Shown here one piece after another: positions 23,353 to 35,130 of a stretch of 64,000 nucleotides of DNA. Both the position numbers and the translations under genes were made by a program. Each line of letters opens with the position of its first letter. Position 1 is the first letter of the stretch. Origin of the DNA: Ailurus styani (Eukaryota; Chordata; Mammalia; Carnivora; Ailuridae); contig LNAC01000856.1 in assembly GCA_002007465.1 (NCBI GenBank), forward strand, positions 670,405 through 734,404. Reading direction: 5' to 3'. Under the pieces are notes generated by a model. The model was given only the letters and a program-made list of their open reading frames with translations, had not been told where the DNA came from and did not search any database.

Positions 23353-23464
23353 TAGTTGCATTCTTATAACAATTTATTTATACTTTAGTTTAGCTCTGTT
23401 TGTAATCTTAGAGCTCTACCAGTAGTGAACTCTATATTCAGTCCCCAATCCTAATGATTTTTAT

Positions 23465-23560
23465 TTAATTGGATGGGGCCTGAGCTGTGGTATTTTTCAA
23501 AAGCTCTGTAGGTGATTCTTAGATACATCCAGAGCTGACTAGCAGCAAGACAAACCCTGT
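23465..23560 (+). mobile_element. Possible MER5-like hAT fragment
   Basis: GATGGGGCCTGAGCTGTGG followed by AAGCTCTGTAGGTGATTCTT resembles the middle of MER5A (GGGGCC...AGCTCCCAGGTGATGC). Short and diverged; tentative. Confidence 0.35.
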
Positions 23561-24510
23561 CTTTTATTTTTTCCCCTTACTTTAGAACCTAGCACAACAA
23601 CTTGGAAACAATATTTTCAAATGTAGCTTCTTTTAGATGAAAGACATCTACTTTATGTCATATGCTTAGAAGTGAATATTGTTATGTCAACATTCCAGTG
23701 TAACCTAAAGGTCTTTAAACATCAACTATGATATATGTAGTAGATGCTGTGAGGTTCATTTGTTGGCAGAGTATGACATCTAAAAATATTCCATTTGCTT
23801 TTGAAAGCCACATCACAGTTCAAAAGAAAAATACAGTCATTATGGACATTAGTGATTTTTTAAAATAGTTATAAAATCCTCTGCTTCCAAAAAGCTATTA
23901 TTATGATTATTATATGAAGCTGATGCTAAAAATTATCTCCTTCTTAAAAAATCCACACCTGCATTATGAGAAACCTGAGAGCATTTGTTGGCTGTGAGGA
24001 ATGTTGTTTCCTCATCTTTCTATGGCCACTCTGGCCTGCAGTAACTGATTCTCTGGATTAACTAATTCCATTGACTAGAACTAATTTTCTGGATTCTGTT
24101 AACTATCCAGTATAATTGCCCATGCAGAGGCAGGAGAAGGGGATACCAGATCAGAATAAGTATCTCTTCCTATGGGTGTTCAATAGTTATTTGCTGACTG
24201 ACTGAATGAATGAATGAATGAGTGACTTAGTGAATGAATAAATAGAACTAATTCCTCTTTTTCCTTTTCTCACCAGGCCTTAACCTTTGTCTACATTCAG
24301 AAGAAATATCCTGAAGTTGGAATATTAGGGCCAAAGATATTTAAAAATATATCAAATAAAATAAGAGAAAATGATTTAAAAAAGAAATAATAAACACATA
24401 GATGTTATTTTTACTTAATACATGTTTAAACCCATAGGGAATTGTAAATAGATATCATTCATATATTTTAGGGTTAAGGGTCATATTTTCTTTTCTAAAT
24501 CTAAAAAGCA
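23561..24510. other. Unique-looking DNA, no gene seen
   Basis: No coding region or clear repeat, apart from a short tetranucleotide stretch near 24193-24240. The TTCAATAGTTATTTG just before it hints at an ancient MIR/L2 tail. Confidence 0.45.
24193..24240 (+). repeat. (TGAA)n-type simple repeat
   Basis: CTGACTGACTGAATGAATGA and degenerate TGAA/TGAC units follow. Confidence 0.75.
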
Positions 24511-24642
24511 GAATCGGGCTCTCTGCTCAGCAGGGAGCCTGCTTCCTCCTCTCTCTCTCTGCCTGCCTCTCTGCCTACTAGTAATCTCTGTGTGTGTGTC
24601 AAATAAATAAATAAAAATCTTTTAAAAAATAAAATTAAAAAA
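24511..24642 (+). mobile_element. CAN-SINE, forward, 5'-truncated
   Basis: Begins mid-body at GAATCGGGCTCTCTGCTCAG and keeps the CT block and AAATAAATAAATAAAAATC tail. TSD TAAAAAGCA at 24502-24510 and 24643-24651 shows that the truncation happened at insertion. Confidence 0.92.
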
Positions 24643-24837
24643 TAAAAAGCAAATAATTATACCATAACACAATAATTATCATTAATAATTATCATCACCC
24701 TTTTATTCTCTATCTTAAGGCAAATAGGCCAGTAGTTAAGCAAACAAGAAAAGATAGAAATCCAGATTTTTAAAAACAGATAGACTAGAGGCAAGTATTC
24801 TTGCATTTACAGTAAGACTCACCATAGGATTATTCAA

Positions 24838-25024
24838 ATCAGCACTTCCCAAAGTTTAGTTAGCATCAGAATCACCTAGTGGGGGCTTGTTATTGCTGGG
24901 CCTTGCTCCCAAGGTTTTGACTCAGTAGGTCTGGGATGGGTTCCAATAATTTGTATCTCTAACAAATTGTCAGTTCATGCTGATGCTGCTGGTCCAGGTA
25001 AGACACTTTGAGAAGCCCTAGTGT
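24838..25024 (+). mobile_element. MER5A-type hAT-Charlie element
   Basis: Nearly full-length nonautonomous DNA transposon: AGCACTTCCCAAAGTTTAG, GCATCAGAATCACCTAG, ACTCAGTAGGTCTGGGATGG, CATGCTGATGCTGCTGGTCC and CACTTTGAGAAGCCCTAG. The ends are inverted (CTTCCCAAAG against CTTTGAGAAG). Confidence 0.88.
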
Positions 25025-25129
25025 AAACTAACTCCTTTCCCAGGTTCAGTAGCACCATTTGGTTTCCAGGCAAAGTGGGTCATCCATAAGTTTTCCTTCA
25101 AGAACGTGATGTATAGACTTAAAAAACAC

Positions 25130-25445
25130 TGTATAATAAGCAACTTATGCAAGGCACATGGATAATTTAAATTTTTCTAGAAACCATATTTAAAAACTAA
25201 AAAGAAACTGGTAAAGTTAATTTTAATATTTTATTTAACCCTGTATATACAAAATTTACCATTTCAACATGCAAGCAACATCAATATTGAGATATTTTAT
25301 ATTTTTTCCTAGTAAGTCTTTTCCTAGTAAGTGTGTATTTTATACTTCCAGCACATATAAAATTGGACTGGCCATGTATCAAGCATTCAGTAGCCCTATG
25401 CAGCTAGTAACAAGCATATTGGACATCACAGCTGTAGAGACTAGA
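25130..25445 (+). mobile_element. Ancient MER-type DNA transposon, name uncertain
   Basis: Matches a common mammalian repeat with landmarks AATTTTTCTAGAAACCAT, AGTTAATTTTAATATTTTAT, TTTCAACATGCAAGCAACA and CAAGCATTCAGTAGCCC, ending TTGGACATCACAGC. I recognise it as a nonautonomous DNA transposon family but do not assign the exact name. Confidence 0.6.
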
Positions 25446-25799
25446 TCTCTATCTCTCACTTTTTAGAAACTTTTTTAAGACTTAATATTTTTAATTTATC
25501 TTGGTTTTCAATAAAAATATTTAAAATAGGCATATACAATGGTAGAAAGACATACTTTCCAATGAAGGTAAGATAGGCCAAATCAAAAATAACATTTTCC
25601 TCCATTCCATTAAAAATAGCATTTCAATTTATATACAACTTATTCCATAGATTTATATTTTAAAAATATGTGACTATATAACAACCACTTTTTGTTTGAA
25701 TAATGGCATCTGAGGTGCTAAAATACTAAATAGTATGGATCTGAAAAGATTCCTTCAATTAAAGTTTTAGAAACTATATTATGCCATAAGAAGTGGATA

Positions 25800-26165
25800 C
25801 TTTCTTTTTATTATAACAACTTTGGTATTACTTTTACAGTGAATATTCATCATTGAACATTGAGAAAATACAAATAAAAAGAAAACTATAAAAGTTATCT
25901 GTAATTGTATACCATTAATTCCTTTTATATGTCTGTCCAGATATTTTTCCTTGCCTAGGAATTTAAGAACAATTGCAACATACATAATGTTTTGTGACTC
26001 GCTTTTCTCAATTAACAAGATAAAATGAATAACTTCCCATGTATTCATGTATCATTCTATAAAATCATTTTAAATGACTGCATAGTATTGCATCAGTATA
26101 TCCCAATATATCTAGTCTACTTTTACTGGACATTAAATATTTTTATTCTTATCAATGTCATTGGG
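25800..26165 (-). mobile_element. Probable old L1M 3' UTR, reverse
   Basis: GACTCGCTTTTCTCAATTAA, then GACTGCATAGTATTGCATCA and TGGACATTAAATATTTTTAT follow the order of antisense L1M 3' ends (stable form: TGCATAGTATTCCAT...). Very diverged; family uncertain. Confidence 0.45.
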
Positions 26166-26281
26166 ATGCAAATGAGATAAAAAGCTGTCAGAAATTTGAC
26201 TAGCATTCCCTACACACACCATCCTAGTGATCCCTTACTAACAAACCTCACTCTTAAGTAATTACTCTCCAACTTTAACTT

Positions 26282-26685
26282 CCACTGTTTTCAAACTTTA
26301 GATTATATCAGAAACATCAGGTCAGTTTTGCATTTTTTTAAAGATTTATTTATTTATTTATTTGACACAGAGAGAAAGAGATTACAAGTAGGCAGAGAGG
26401 CAGGCAGAGAGAGAGAGAGGAGGAAGCAGGCTCCCCGCGGAGCAGAGAGCCCGATGCGGGCCTCGATCCTAGGATCCTGAGATCATGACCTGAGCTGAAG
26501 GCAGAGGCCTTAACCCACTGAGCCACCCAGGTGCCCTGTTTGTTTGTTTTTAATGAAGATCCATAGGCTCTAACTTTAGAATATGATTCATCAGGATTTG
26601 TGTGGGGCCTAGGGATCTGCATTTATAACGAGCTCCCTGGGTGATTCTATTGCAGGCAGTCCCTATTTTGAGAAACATTGCTCTG
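26282..26685 (+). mobile_element. MER5A-like hAT element, split by a SINE
   Basis: Left part 26282-26333 (CCACTGTTTTCAAACTTTAG, then ATATCAGAAACATCAGG). Right part about 26550-26685 (GTGGGGCCTAGGGATCTGC, ATAACGAGCTCCCTGGGTG, TTTTGAGAAACATTGCTC). The reverse CAN-SINE at 26334-26536 lies between them. Second MER5A copy in the window. Confidence 0.75.
26334..26536 (-). mobile_element. CAN-SINE, reverse, within MER5A
   Basis: T-run, ATTTATTTATTTATTTGACA, GAGGAAGCAGGCTCCCCGC, head GAGCCACCCAGGTGCCC. Little diverged. Confidence 0.95.
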
Positions 26686-26689
26686 GTTC

Positions 26690-27980
26690 TTATGTCACGT
26701 TTAAAATAAATTCAATTGTATTTTTCATTTACCTATATACACGGCTCAAGGAAATACCTTGAAATAAATAAAGCAGAAAATTTATCACTTTGAACCAAAT
26801 TTCTATTCCCAGTAGCCAAAATCTATTTTTAAAGTCCCTGTAGTTCTTATTATAACAAACCTAATATTCTAGTACATAATTTCTCCCTTAATACATTTTT
26901 AAAGAGAAATGTGGTTAGTGTTTTGCATGTTTTAAATGGAATGCTTTACTCTGCAGCTCATATAAAGGCCTGATTTCCCACAGACGTGGATGGCATTTGA
27001 AAGTTCTGAATAACCTCTCTAGCCACCATCACAGACTGCTCAGTTGACTGAACTGCCCTTATCAGACAGAGTGCCCATTACTTTTAATGGGCATTACTCA
27101 GAGCTGGAGTTTGTAGGATTATGCCTGAAAGGGCTAAGCAGTTTCATTGAGAATCTCTTAATGTGGCTTAAAATTCTATCCACAAATCAAATGCAGTTAA
27201 TCAGTGTCTCTCTAGTGGCAGTTGACAGGAAGCAGACAATCCAGAGATATAGGCTGCCCAGAGCAAACAAAAGAGAACATATCCCTTCCAGTTTGTTCAG
27301 GGGCTTGAACTGATAAGCCACGAAGAAACTGATATTCTGAAACTTTGATGAAACCTTGTGAAATATTCCACAGTGGCAGGACAACATCCCAGTCCCACTT
27401 CTAAAGGGAGACAAAGGATACTTGAACACTGTGCATCTGCCTAGAAAATCAAAGGCAACTACCAGACCTTATTATCTTCCAAGAATCACTTTAAAACCTT
27501 AGAAAACTGTGTCTCCTGTGGTCAATGACTTTCATCCTGAATGCAAACAAAATAAACTATTTTTAATGATATATCAATACACTGTGAGCTTTGCCACAAA
27601 AAGCAGAGAGAACGACCACACATAGTCTTGTATCACATAGTCTCTGTGTTGTTTGTTCACATGAACTCTACCTTATAGTGATTTTTCTCTTATTCTGAAT
27701 CTCACCAGTCCTGGTACATACAGTCTTACTCTTAATATTCTTTGTTGCTTATATGCTGTGTCAGAATTCTTTTCCAATTCTTTCAAGAATATATAAGATT
27801 TCCTATTATAAGAATTAATGCCTGCCACTTCTTTTGTATCTCCACTGGCACAGTCACAGGCACAACATATTTGCATAATGAACTAATGAAATTGTACCAT
27901 GTACACATTTACACATACACACCCTTGCTCTGTGACCTTCTCTGTTTTGTTTTTTTTTTCACACTGTAAAATTACCTTTC
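26690..27980. other. Unique, higher-complexity DNA; candidate conserved element
   Basis: No repeat recognised. Positions 26930-27560 are less AT-skewed than the neighbours and contain a perfect 22-bp hairpin at 27072-27093. ORFs of 89 and 80 codons overlap on opposite strands without motifs. Regulatory function is untested. Confidence 0.4.
27072..27093. repeat. Perfect inverted repeat (9-bp arms, 4-nt loop)
   Basis: TGCCCATTA, loop CTTT, TAATGGGCA. The arms contain ATTA/TAAT homeodomain-type cores. Confidence 0.8.
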
Positions 27981-27982
27981 AA

Positions 27983-28078
27983 GGAGTGCCTGGCTGGCTC
28001 ACTTGGTAGAACATGGGACTCGTGATTCTAGAGTCATGAGTTTGAGTCCCACATTGGACACAGAGTTTACTTAAAATT
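27983..28078 (+). mobile_element. Old tRNA-Lys-like CAN-SINE monomer
   Basis: GGAGTGCCTGGCTGGCTCAC, then TTGGTAGAACATGGGACTCG and GAGTTTGAGTCCCACATTGG keep tRNA-like A-box and B-box positions. It ends TTTACTTAAAATTA, without the CT block or AAATAAATAAA tail. This is an early SINE type and not a tRNA gene: no CCA-compatible stem closes. Confidence 0.75.
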
Positions 28079-28437
28079 ACTTCACATGATGTGAATAGCA
28101 AGAGTTTAATCAGAGCCATTGGACTCATGAGTTATTTGGGATAAGTTAATGTCATCAGTGCAGCACATCTGGCACTTACATGCTTTATTGTATTTGCTAA
28201 TAGACACACAAATGGAAGGTAAGCATTTTCCTTACTTCTTAAAGGAAGACACTCCTTAAATGAAATGTAGACAGTACTGGAAAGCCACAAATTAAGATAG
28301 TATTCATGTATAAGTCTCATCATATTAATTTGCCTGCAGCAAGCTTCATAAATGTTTTCACAAATTAATACATTTACTAGTCTGCCAGGGAGAGGACAGG
28401 ATTGTCTTTTTAAACTAAAATTATGGGGCTAGAGGCA

Positions 28438-28545
28438 GAAAGAGAAATGTGGTATAATAGAAAGTGCACTGGAATGTGGCTCAAAAGAAAGGGTTCCTAT
28501 CTCAGATGGACAAGTCACCTTGAACAAGCCCTATACCTTCCATGA
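28438..28545 (+). mobile_element. MIR fragment, forward
   Basis: GTGGTATAATAGAAAGTGCA, CTGGAATGTGGCTCAAAAG and AAGTCACCTTGAACAAGCC follow the MIR core order. Confidence 0.6.
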
Positions 28546-28559
28546 AATAAAAAATGTTG

Positions 28560-29520
28560 TACTAAATTTATTTATTAAATATATATTTAATGCCTACAAG
28601 ACCCTTTTCTAGGTATTAGGAATATAGCAGAGAACAAAAATAACCTCTGCCCTCTGGAACTTACATTATAATGAGAGAGAAAGACAATAAACTTCTAGAT
28701 TTGAAAAATTATACTTTTGGGCCCCTGGGTGGCTCAGTGGGTTAAAGCCTCTACCTTAGGCTCAGGTCATGATCTCAGGGTCCTAGGATCGAGGCCTGCA
28801 TCGGGCTCCCTGCTCAGCGGGGAGCCTGCTTCCTTCTCTCTCTCTGCCTGTCTCTCTGCCTACTTATGATCTCTCTATCTGTGTCAAATAAATAAATAAA
28901 ATCTTTAAATAAAAAAGAAAAATTATAGTTTTAGTACTGATAGGTGATATGAAGAAAAATAAAGAAAGTTAAGAAGATACAGAGGGAAGGAGAATGAAGA
29001 CATGACAAGATAGAGCTTGGTGAAGACTTCTTTGAAGTGATATGTGAACAGAGGCCTAAATGATGAAAAGGAGATTATTATACAAACAGCTGGAGGAAGA
29101 GTCCAGGCAGAGGGAAGAGAAAATGTAAAACCCCTTTGCTGAAAACATGTTTGGTCTTTTCAAAAAACAGGAATAAGATCAGTATGTCAAAAGTGGAGTG
29201 TGCCAGAAGGAAAATAGGAGATAGGGTTGAAGAGGTAGGCAGAAGTCAGATCATGAAGGGACTTGGAGATAATGGTGAGAGGTTTGGATTTTATTCTATG
29301 CATCATGGAATGTCCTTCAAGAGTTTTGATCCAGGAATGACATAATCTAATTAAAAGGCAGAGTCAATAGAACTTGCAAACTGATTCATCAGATGTGGGG
29401 TACAAAAGGGAAAAGAGGAAGTAAAGATGACTCATGGCATTTGGAGCTGAGCAATGATTATCTAATGGTTCTTATTTCAGACGTTTCACCTATGTTCATA
29501 GATGAGATTGAACTATTCTT
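28560..29520 (+). mobile_element. Long ancient mammalian repeat (L2/L3-class?), split by SINE
   Basis: The order AATGCCTACAAGACCCTTTT, GAATATAGCAGAGAACAAAA, CTCTGGAACTTACATTATAA, (SINE), AGGCAGAGGGAAGAGAAAAT, AGATCATGAAGGGACTTGG, AGAGGTTTGGATTTTATTCT, AGGAATGACATAATCTAATT and GATGACTCATGGCATTTGG follows a well-known mammalian-wide repeat. I think it belongs to the old non-LTR group but cannot fix its name. A 69-codon ORF within is not a gene. Confidence 0.6.
28719..28916 (+). mobile_element. CAN-SINE, forward, with TSD
   Basis: GGGCCCCTGGGTGGCTCAGT to A-tail. TSD GAAAAATTATACTTTT (28703-28718) against GAAAAATTATAGTTTT (28917-28932), 15 of 16. Confidence 0.96.
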
Positions 29521-29689
29521 TACTGAGTCTGCCCTTTCCTGCTTTTATTTAAATCAAAGCTACACTAGTATCATAAAGCAAGTTGAATCGTTTTCTTTCT
29601 TTTTTCCAATTTCCAAAATTGTTACTGTAATTTAGATTGTTTTATCCTTGACAGGGGAAATTTTCCAGTAAAAACATCTAATCACCTGG

Positions 29690-29960
29690 ACTTGGGTTTT
29701 TTTTTTAGAGGTAGGTTAATTTTTATTATCAATTCAATGAGTTTAATCATATTAGTTTACAAAGGTTTTCTAATTTTTCTTGAGTCAAATTTGATAAATT
29801 ACATATTCTATGTCAATTGAATTTATCTTTTCAATTTTGTTAGCATAAAGTTGCTCCACAATATTCTCTTCTGATTTTTCAATTCTTCATTTTACTTACT
29901 ATATTACCGTGTTCATTCCTAATATTACTTGCATGTGCCTTTCTCTCCCTTTTCCCTTTC
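29690..29960 (-). mobile_element. Old L1 ORF2 fragment, reverse, degraded
   Basis: Antisense L1 text is discernible (GTTTTCTAATTTTTCTTGAG, GTTAGCATAAAGTTGCTCCA, then TTACTTGCATGTGCC). Short and very diverged. Confidence 0.5.
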
Positions 29961-29969
29961 TGTAGGTCA

Positions 29970-31740
29970 ATAAGCCTCATGATACAGTCTTAGAAGTAGA
30001 AGGCTACAAAAACAAAACCCCCAAGATATCACTTTATTAGTTTCTAAAAATGCAAGTTTTGTTATGATGACCACATTCAAAGAAGAAATTAAAGTACTTA
30101 AAATCATTTAATTTTATAAATTTTGAAACCAAGAAATCTCAATTTAACATTCATATCATGGCGGGTTTCTCACCATTGGATACACAGATGGATAAAATTA
30201 GCAATTTTTTAAAAAAAAATTAATTAATTTCACACAGAACTAAACAGAATAATGGAAGTTCAATGTTTCACACTAGAGGCTGACAGTTGTGGTTAAGATT
30301 GGTTGACACGTGGAATACTCATAGAACAGCTATAATCTAGAAGCACTACCAGTGATCTGAGATAAGAGACAATCAAACTACAAATAAGTATATACCACAC
30401 ATCTTAATGGCTGTGAAATGAGAATACTGGTCCTTAAAGGAGAAAGCATGACATTGGGTTATCACATTTTTGTGGTTTCCTAATACCAAAAGGGAGAGTG
30501 GACCCTACAGGCCTCAGAAATATTTTTTATGACAGAAGTAAAACATGTTTCTAAAGCTATTTTGATGGAATGGAACCAAAATACCTTTATTACTACTAGA
30601 TCTTTGGCTATACCTATGGTACAATACCTATGACCATGGCTATCTCAACTAGTTATACATAATATGGGAAATTGGACCAGGATAGTATTCTCTAAGCCAA
30701 ATCTTTTTCTAACCTGTTGGACCCAAGGGGAAAAATAAGAAACACAACATGATGAGATGTGTAAAGCTAGAATTAAAAAAAAAAAACCACATTCAGCGGA
30801 GTACTTTTCAATTTAGTGCAGAACTATCAAGAGAGGAACAATTAATACAGTGACTGTCAACGATGGCCATTAATTGGTGACAGAGTAGTACACAAATATG
30901 AAGAGAGCATTTTCAAGTAGAATGTAAGATACACAGGCACTTTTAAGTAAGGTTTTGACACAACAGTCTTCCTCTCCTTGGACTCAACAATCCAAACTAT
31001 AGTTTTAAGTTAGGAGCCAGAATGCTCTCAGTTTTAACCTTGACTTTGATACCCACTGTTGTATGACAGAACAGAACACTATTTATCCCTTCTGCATTCC
31101 ATTATTATTGTCTGTAAACTAGGGATAATAAAACTGACTTTAAAGTTCTGGGAAATCATAGAGGACACCCATTATTTTCCCTTTGTTACAAGTCTGCTCA
31201 ATAACTTTCCAAGAGAGTTAGTCCTTTGGATTTTACTGTGGTATTTAAATTTCTAAGTATTTCCCAAGTTCATTTCCATTGAAAGCCTACTGGAGAATTA
31301 CCTTCAAAAGTTTTTTTTTAATAACTTCTCATCTTGGCTGGGACCAGAATTATTGGGGAGAAGAGAGGGAATAACATCTAACCAAGATATATAAAGGTGA
31401 CAACTTAGCATATTACTTACTGAGCTGACTACATTTAATGAAAAGGTTTTTCTTTTTTCACCAAAATTGGTTAGCCTTGTCTACGTAAGAGCCTTTAACA
31501 CAGCTCACTTCCTCCCCTTTGAGGATTTGAAAATAGTAGTAATTTCAGAGGGGAATAAGACAATTTGGGGTATTGTATTAAATACCATCAACTCTTAATG
31601 CCCCCTCCCAAAAGAAAGTACAGCTCTAATAGGACAATGAACTTGTTGAACAATATTTTATTTCCCATTGTATAGTATTTAAATTACTTTACATAAATTT
31701 TAAAATGCATTAAAGATGTTCTCTTAAGGAGTAGTTGATA
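29970..31740. other. Unique-looking DNA; one MIR-like stretch
   Basis: No gene seen. Positions 31005-31170 (GAGCCAGAATGCTCTCAG, then AACTAGGGATAATAAAACTG) fit a decayed forward MIR. The rest is AT-rich and unassigned. Confidence 0.45.
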
Positions 31741-31965
31741 GGGTGCCTGGGTGACTCAGTTGGTAAAGCTTCTGCCTTTGGCTCAGGTCATGATCCCAGG
31801 GTCCTGGGATTGATACCTTTGGGCTCCCTGATCAATGGGGAGACTGCTTCTCCCTCTATCCTTCTACCCCTCCAAATCCCCCCACTTGTGCTCTCGCTCT
31901 CTCTCACTCATTCGCTTATGCTCTATCTCTCTAAAATAAATAAATAAAAACCTTTTTAAAAACAG
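31741..31965 (+). mobile_element. CAN-SINE, forward, older subtype
   Basis: GGGTGCCTGGGTGACTCAGT, GGTCATGATCCCAGGGTCC, extended CT-rich region, tail AAATAAATAAATAAAAACC. Confidence 0.93.
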
Positions 31966-32336
31966 AGTAGAATTCTCAGTCCCTTTGGATAGTGTATATA
32001 CTTTATCATCAGCTTATTTCCTTCATAGCATTCAGCACAATTTATAATTTTCTTTTTCTTCCTTTAGCTTTTATTTGGTTATTGCCTTTCTCAGTAGAAT
32101 TTAATGAATGAAATGTAAAAGCATTTCAGATATAAAATATTTACAATTTCTAGCCTGAACTTATTGTTATTTACATTGGCCAAGATGGAAACTGACTGTT
32201 ATCTGTAATATTAGTAATATTTCTAGAAGATAGATATATAAAGATAGAACATATCCTAAGAGTTATCATTTCTTAATTATACAGATACCATTCTGGAACT
32301 GCCATATTGCTCAGTGCTAAATATACAATCTGTTAG

Positions 32337-32532
32337 AGGGGCACCTGGGTGGCTCAGTCGGTTAAGGGTCTGACTCTAAGTTTTGGCTTAAGTCATGATC
32401 TCATGGATAGTGAGATTGAGCTCTGCCTTAGGTTCCAAGCTCAGTGGGGAATCTGCTTCAGATTCTCTCTTTCCCTCTGCTCCTCCCCACCATCTCTCAA
32501 ATAAATAAATAAAATCTTTAAGGAAAAAAAAA
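32337..32532 (+). mobile_element. CAN-SINE, forward, older subtype
   Basis: GGGGCACCTGGGTGGCTCAG, GTCTGACTCTAAGTTTTGGC, CTTCAGATTCTCTCTTTCCC, tail CAAATAAATAAATAAAATC. Confidence 0.94.
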
Positions 32533-33055
32533 CCTTTGGACTTAAAGCTGGGAGAATTTTTATAGATAATTAAATACTTAGATATTAGAGAATTTCTTTT
32601 TAGATCCAGAAAGAGTTGTCAACATTAACTGCATTTTTACTAGCTAGAAAAAGATTCAAAATAATCCAATTCCTACTAACCTAGAGAAATGTTTTTTCTC
32701 ACTCCCTATGAGGGCTCACCCAATCTGTGTCAGAGTTCAAAAAATAAACAATCGTCTCAGTTGTAATTTGGAGACTAATGGGTAATTTATGAAAAACAAC
32801 ATCTCAGAAATTTTTCCATTATGGCTTAATCTACTGTGTCAGAAAGTACTTCACTTGCTAAGATTATTTTTCACCTCCCTGGTCTCTGTTATGTCAAAAG
32901 CCAGAGGTGGCTAAAAAGACAAAGTTCAATTTCCTTTTGGCCTTGGAAGTCCCCTCCCAGAAAACAAGGAACTACTCTACCTCTATAACATTCATACTAG
33001 GAGAGAAAGGCTAAAAAGAATCCATGGAAATGCCAAGTATAAATGTATCTTGAAA
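32533..33055. other. Unique DNA between SINE and L1
   Basis: About 520 bp with no recognised repeat or ORF. Confidence 0.5.
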
Positions 33056-34080
33056 AGAATAGGCAGTGTGGTACTGGCAGAAAACAGACACATAGATCAA
33101 TGGAACAGAATAGAGTGCTCAGAAGTGAACCCTCAACTCTATGGTCAACTAAGCCTTGACAAAGCAGGAAAGAATATCCAATGGAAAAAAGACAGTCTCT
33201 TCAACAAATGGTGTCGGGAAAATTGGATGGCCACATGCAGAAGAATGAAACTGGACCATTTCCTTACACCACACACAAAAATAGACTCAAAATGGATGAA
33301 AGACCTCAGTGTGAGACAGGAATCCATCAAAATTCTTGAGGAGAACACAGGCAGCAACCTCTTCGACCTCAGCCATAGCAACTTCTTCCTAGAAACATCA
33401 CCAAAGGCAAGGGAAGCAAGGGCAAAAATGAACTATTGGGACTTCATCAAGATAAAAACTTTTGCATAGCAAAGGAAACAGTCAACAAAACCAAAAGACA
33501 ACTGACAGAATGGGAGAAGATATTTGCAAATGATATATTAGATAAATGGTTTGTATCCAAAATCTATAAAGAACTTATCAAACTCAACACCCAAAGAACA
33601 AATAACCCAGTCAGGAAATGGGCAGAAGACATGAACAGACATTTCTGCAAAGGAGGTATCCAAATGGCCAACAGACACAAGACAAAGCACTCAACATCAC
33701 TAGGCATCAGGGAAATATAAATCAAAACCACAATGAAATATCACCTCACACCAGTCAGAATGGCTTAAATTAACAACTCAGGAAATGACAGGTGTAGGCA
33801 AGAATGCAGAGAAAGAGGAACGCTCTTACACTATTGGTGGGAATGCAAGCTGGTGCCACCACTAAGGAAAACAGAATGGATGTTCCTCAAAATGTTGAAA
33901 ATAGAGCTACCTTATGACCAAGCAATTGCACTACTGGGTATTTACCCCAAAGACACAAATGTAGTGATTCAAAGGAGCACCTGTATCCCAATGTTTATAG
34001 CAGCAATGTGCACAATATCCAAACTATGGAAAGAACCCAGATGTCCATCAACAGATGAATGAATAAAGAAGATACGGTAT
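33056..34080 (+). pseudogene. L1 ORF2 C-terminal fragment
   Basis: Three open frames cover the post-RT part of ORF2p up to KLWKEPRCPSTDE. Frame changes occur near 33470 and 33720. The reverse-transcriptase active site is not included because of the 5' truncation. Confidence 0.85.
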
Positions 34081-34081
34081 G

Positions 34082-35130
34082 GGGAGAGGAGGAGAAAAGA
34101 TGGCAGAGGAGTAGGGGACCCTCTTTCAGTCAGTCCCCTGAACTGAGCTGAATATCTACCAGACCATTCTGAACACCCAAGAAATCAGCCTGACATATAA
34201 GAGATATATCTGGATCTCCACAAACAGAATTTCCCCAGCTACTGGTCTCAAGGTATGAAGTAGGGAGACCTGATTCTGTGTGCAGATATTGGAAGATAAA
34301 CAGAAGGGGGAGGGAGCTGCCATAAACGCTGGAGCCAGGAAGGTGAAATAACACATGAGCACAAAATTCTCCCATGCTGGGAACCAGGCACAGACTCACA
34401 GACTGGTAGTGGCAGAGAAAGGACTTTAGGGCAACCCCCTAGACTGAAACCTGGAGCTTTGGGTGCATGCATGCAAACCGAGGGTGGCTTGTGGTTTTAG
34501 AAGCACAAAGGGCAGAGACATGCCCAGACCTGGAAGCGAGGGCTTAGAATGCTACTGCAAGGCGCACAACCCAGGACACTGAGGTTTTTAGCAGCACAGA
34601 CAGACATGGAGACAGTGTGGCCTGGAGAGCTCACTGAAGATCAGATTGAGATCTCTCTGTTCTGAGACAGAGGTTTGGATATGGTCACTTCTGCTATGAC
34701 TCAGAAGAGACACAGAAAGCTGCCAGGATACTCCTCCAGAGAACAAAAGCCCCCCAAAACTGGTTTTCACTGAGCCTATCCCCCCCACAGGGGGCAGGGA
34801 AACTCTGCCCAAACAGGGTTGCCTGAGTAACAGTGCAGAAGGCCCCTCCCCCAGAAGACAGGCTGGAAGAACAAGAGGCCAACAACCCTAAGGTCCCTAT
34901 AAAACAAGTGCATCTTGGGGTGCCTTTGTGGCTCAGTGGGTTAAGCCTTGGCCTTCAGCTCAGGTCATGATCTCAGGGTCCTGGGATCAAGCCCCGCATC
35001 AGGCTCTCTGCTCAGCAGGGAGCCTGTTTCCCCCTCTCCCTCTGCCTGCCTCTCTGCTTACTTGTGATCTCTCTCCCTGTTAAATAAATAAATAAAATCT
35101 TTTAAAACAAAACAAAACAACAGGTGCATC
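34082..35130 (+). promoter_or_regulatory. L1 5' UTR (fossil internal promoter)
   Basis: 5' tip with AAGATGGC at 34097-34104, resembling the YY1 site that positions transcription in L1s. It is G+C-richer than its surroundings, and interrupted at 34919-35120 by a CAN-SINE. ORFs on the minus strand here are not L1 frames. Confidence 0.6.
34919..35120 (+). mobile_element. CAN-SINE, forward, in L1 5' UTR
   Basis: GGGTGCCTTTGTGGCTCAGT to an A-rich (AAAAC)n tail. TSD CAAGTGCATCTTG (34906-34918) against CAGGTGCATCTTG (35121-35133). Confidence 0.96.

Noticed and set aside
24193..24240. Regularly spaced repeats suggesting a CRISPR-like array
   Set aside because: A 4-bp simple repeat without spacers. 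No array with direct repeats and unique spacers exists in the window.
27983..28078. Possible tRNA gene
   Set aside because: It has A- and B-box-like sequence but is a diverged SINE monomer with no closing acceptor stem, followed by SINE-type 3' sequence.
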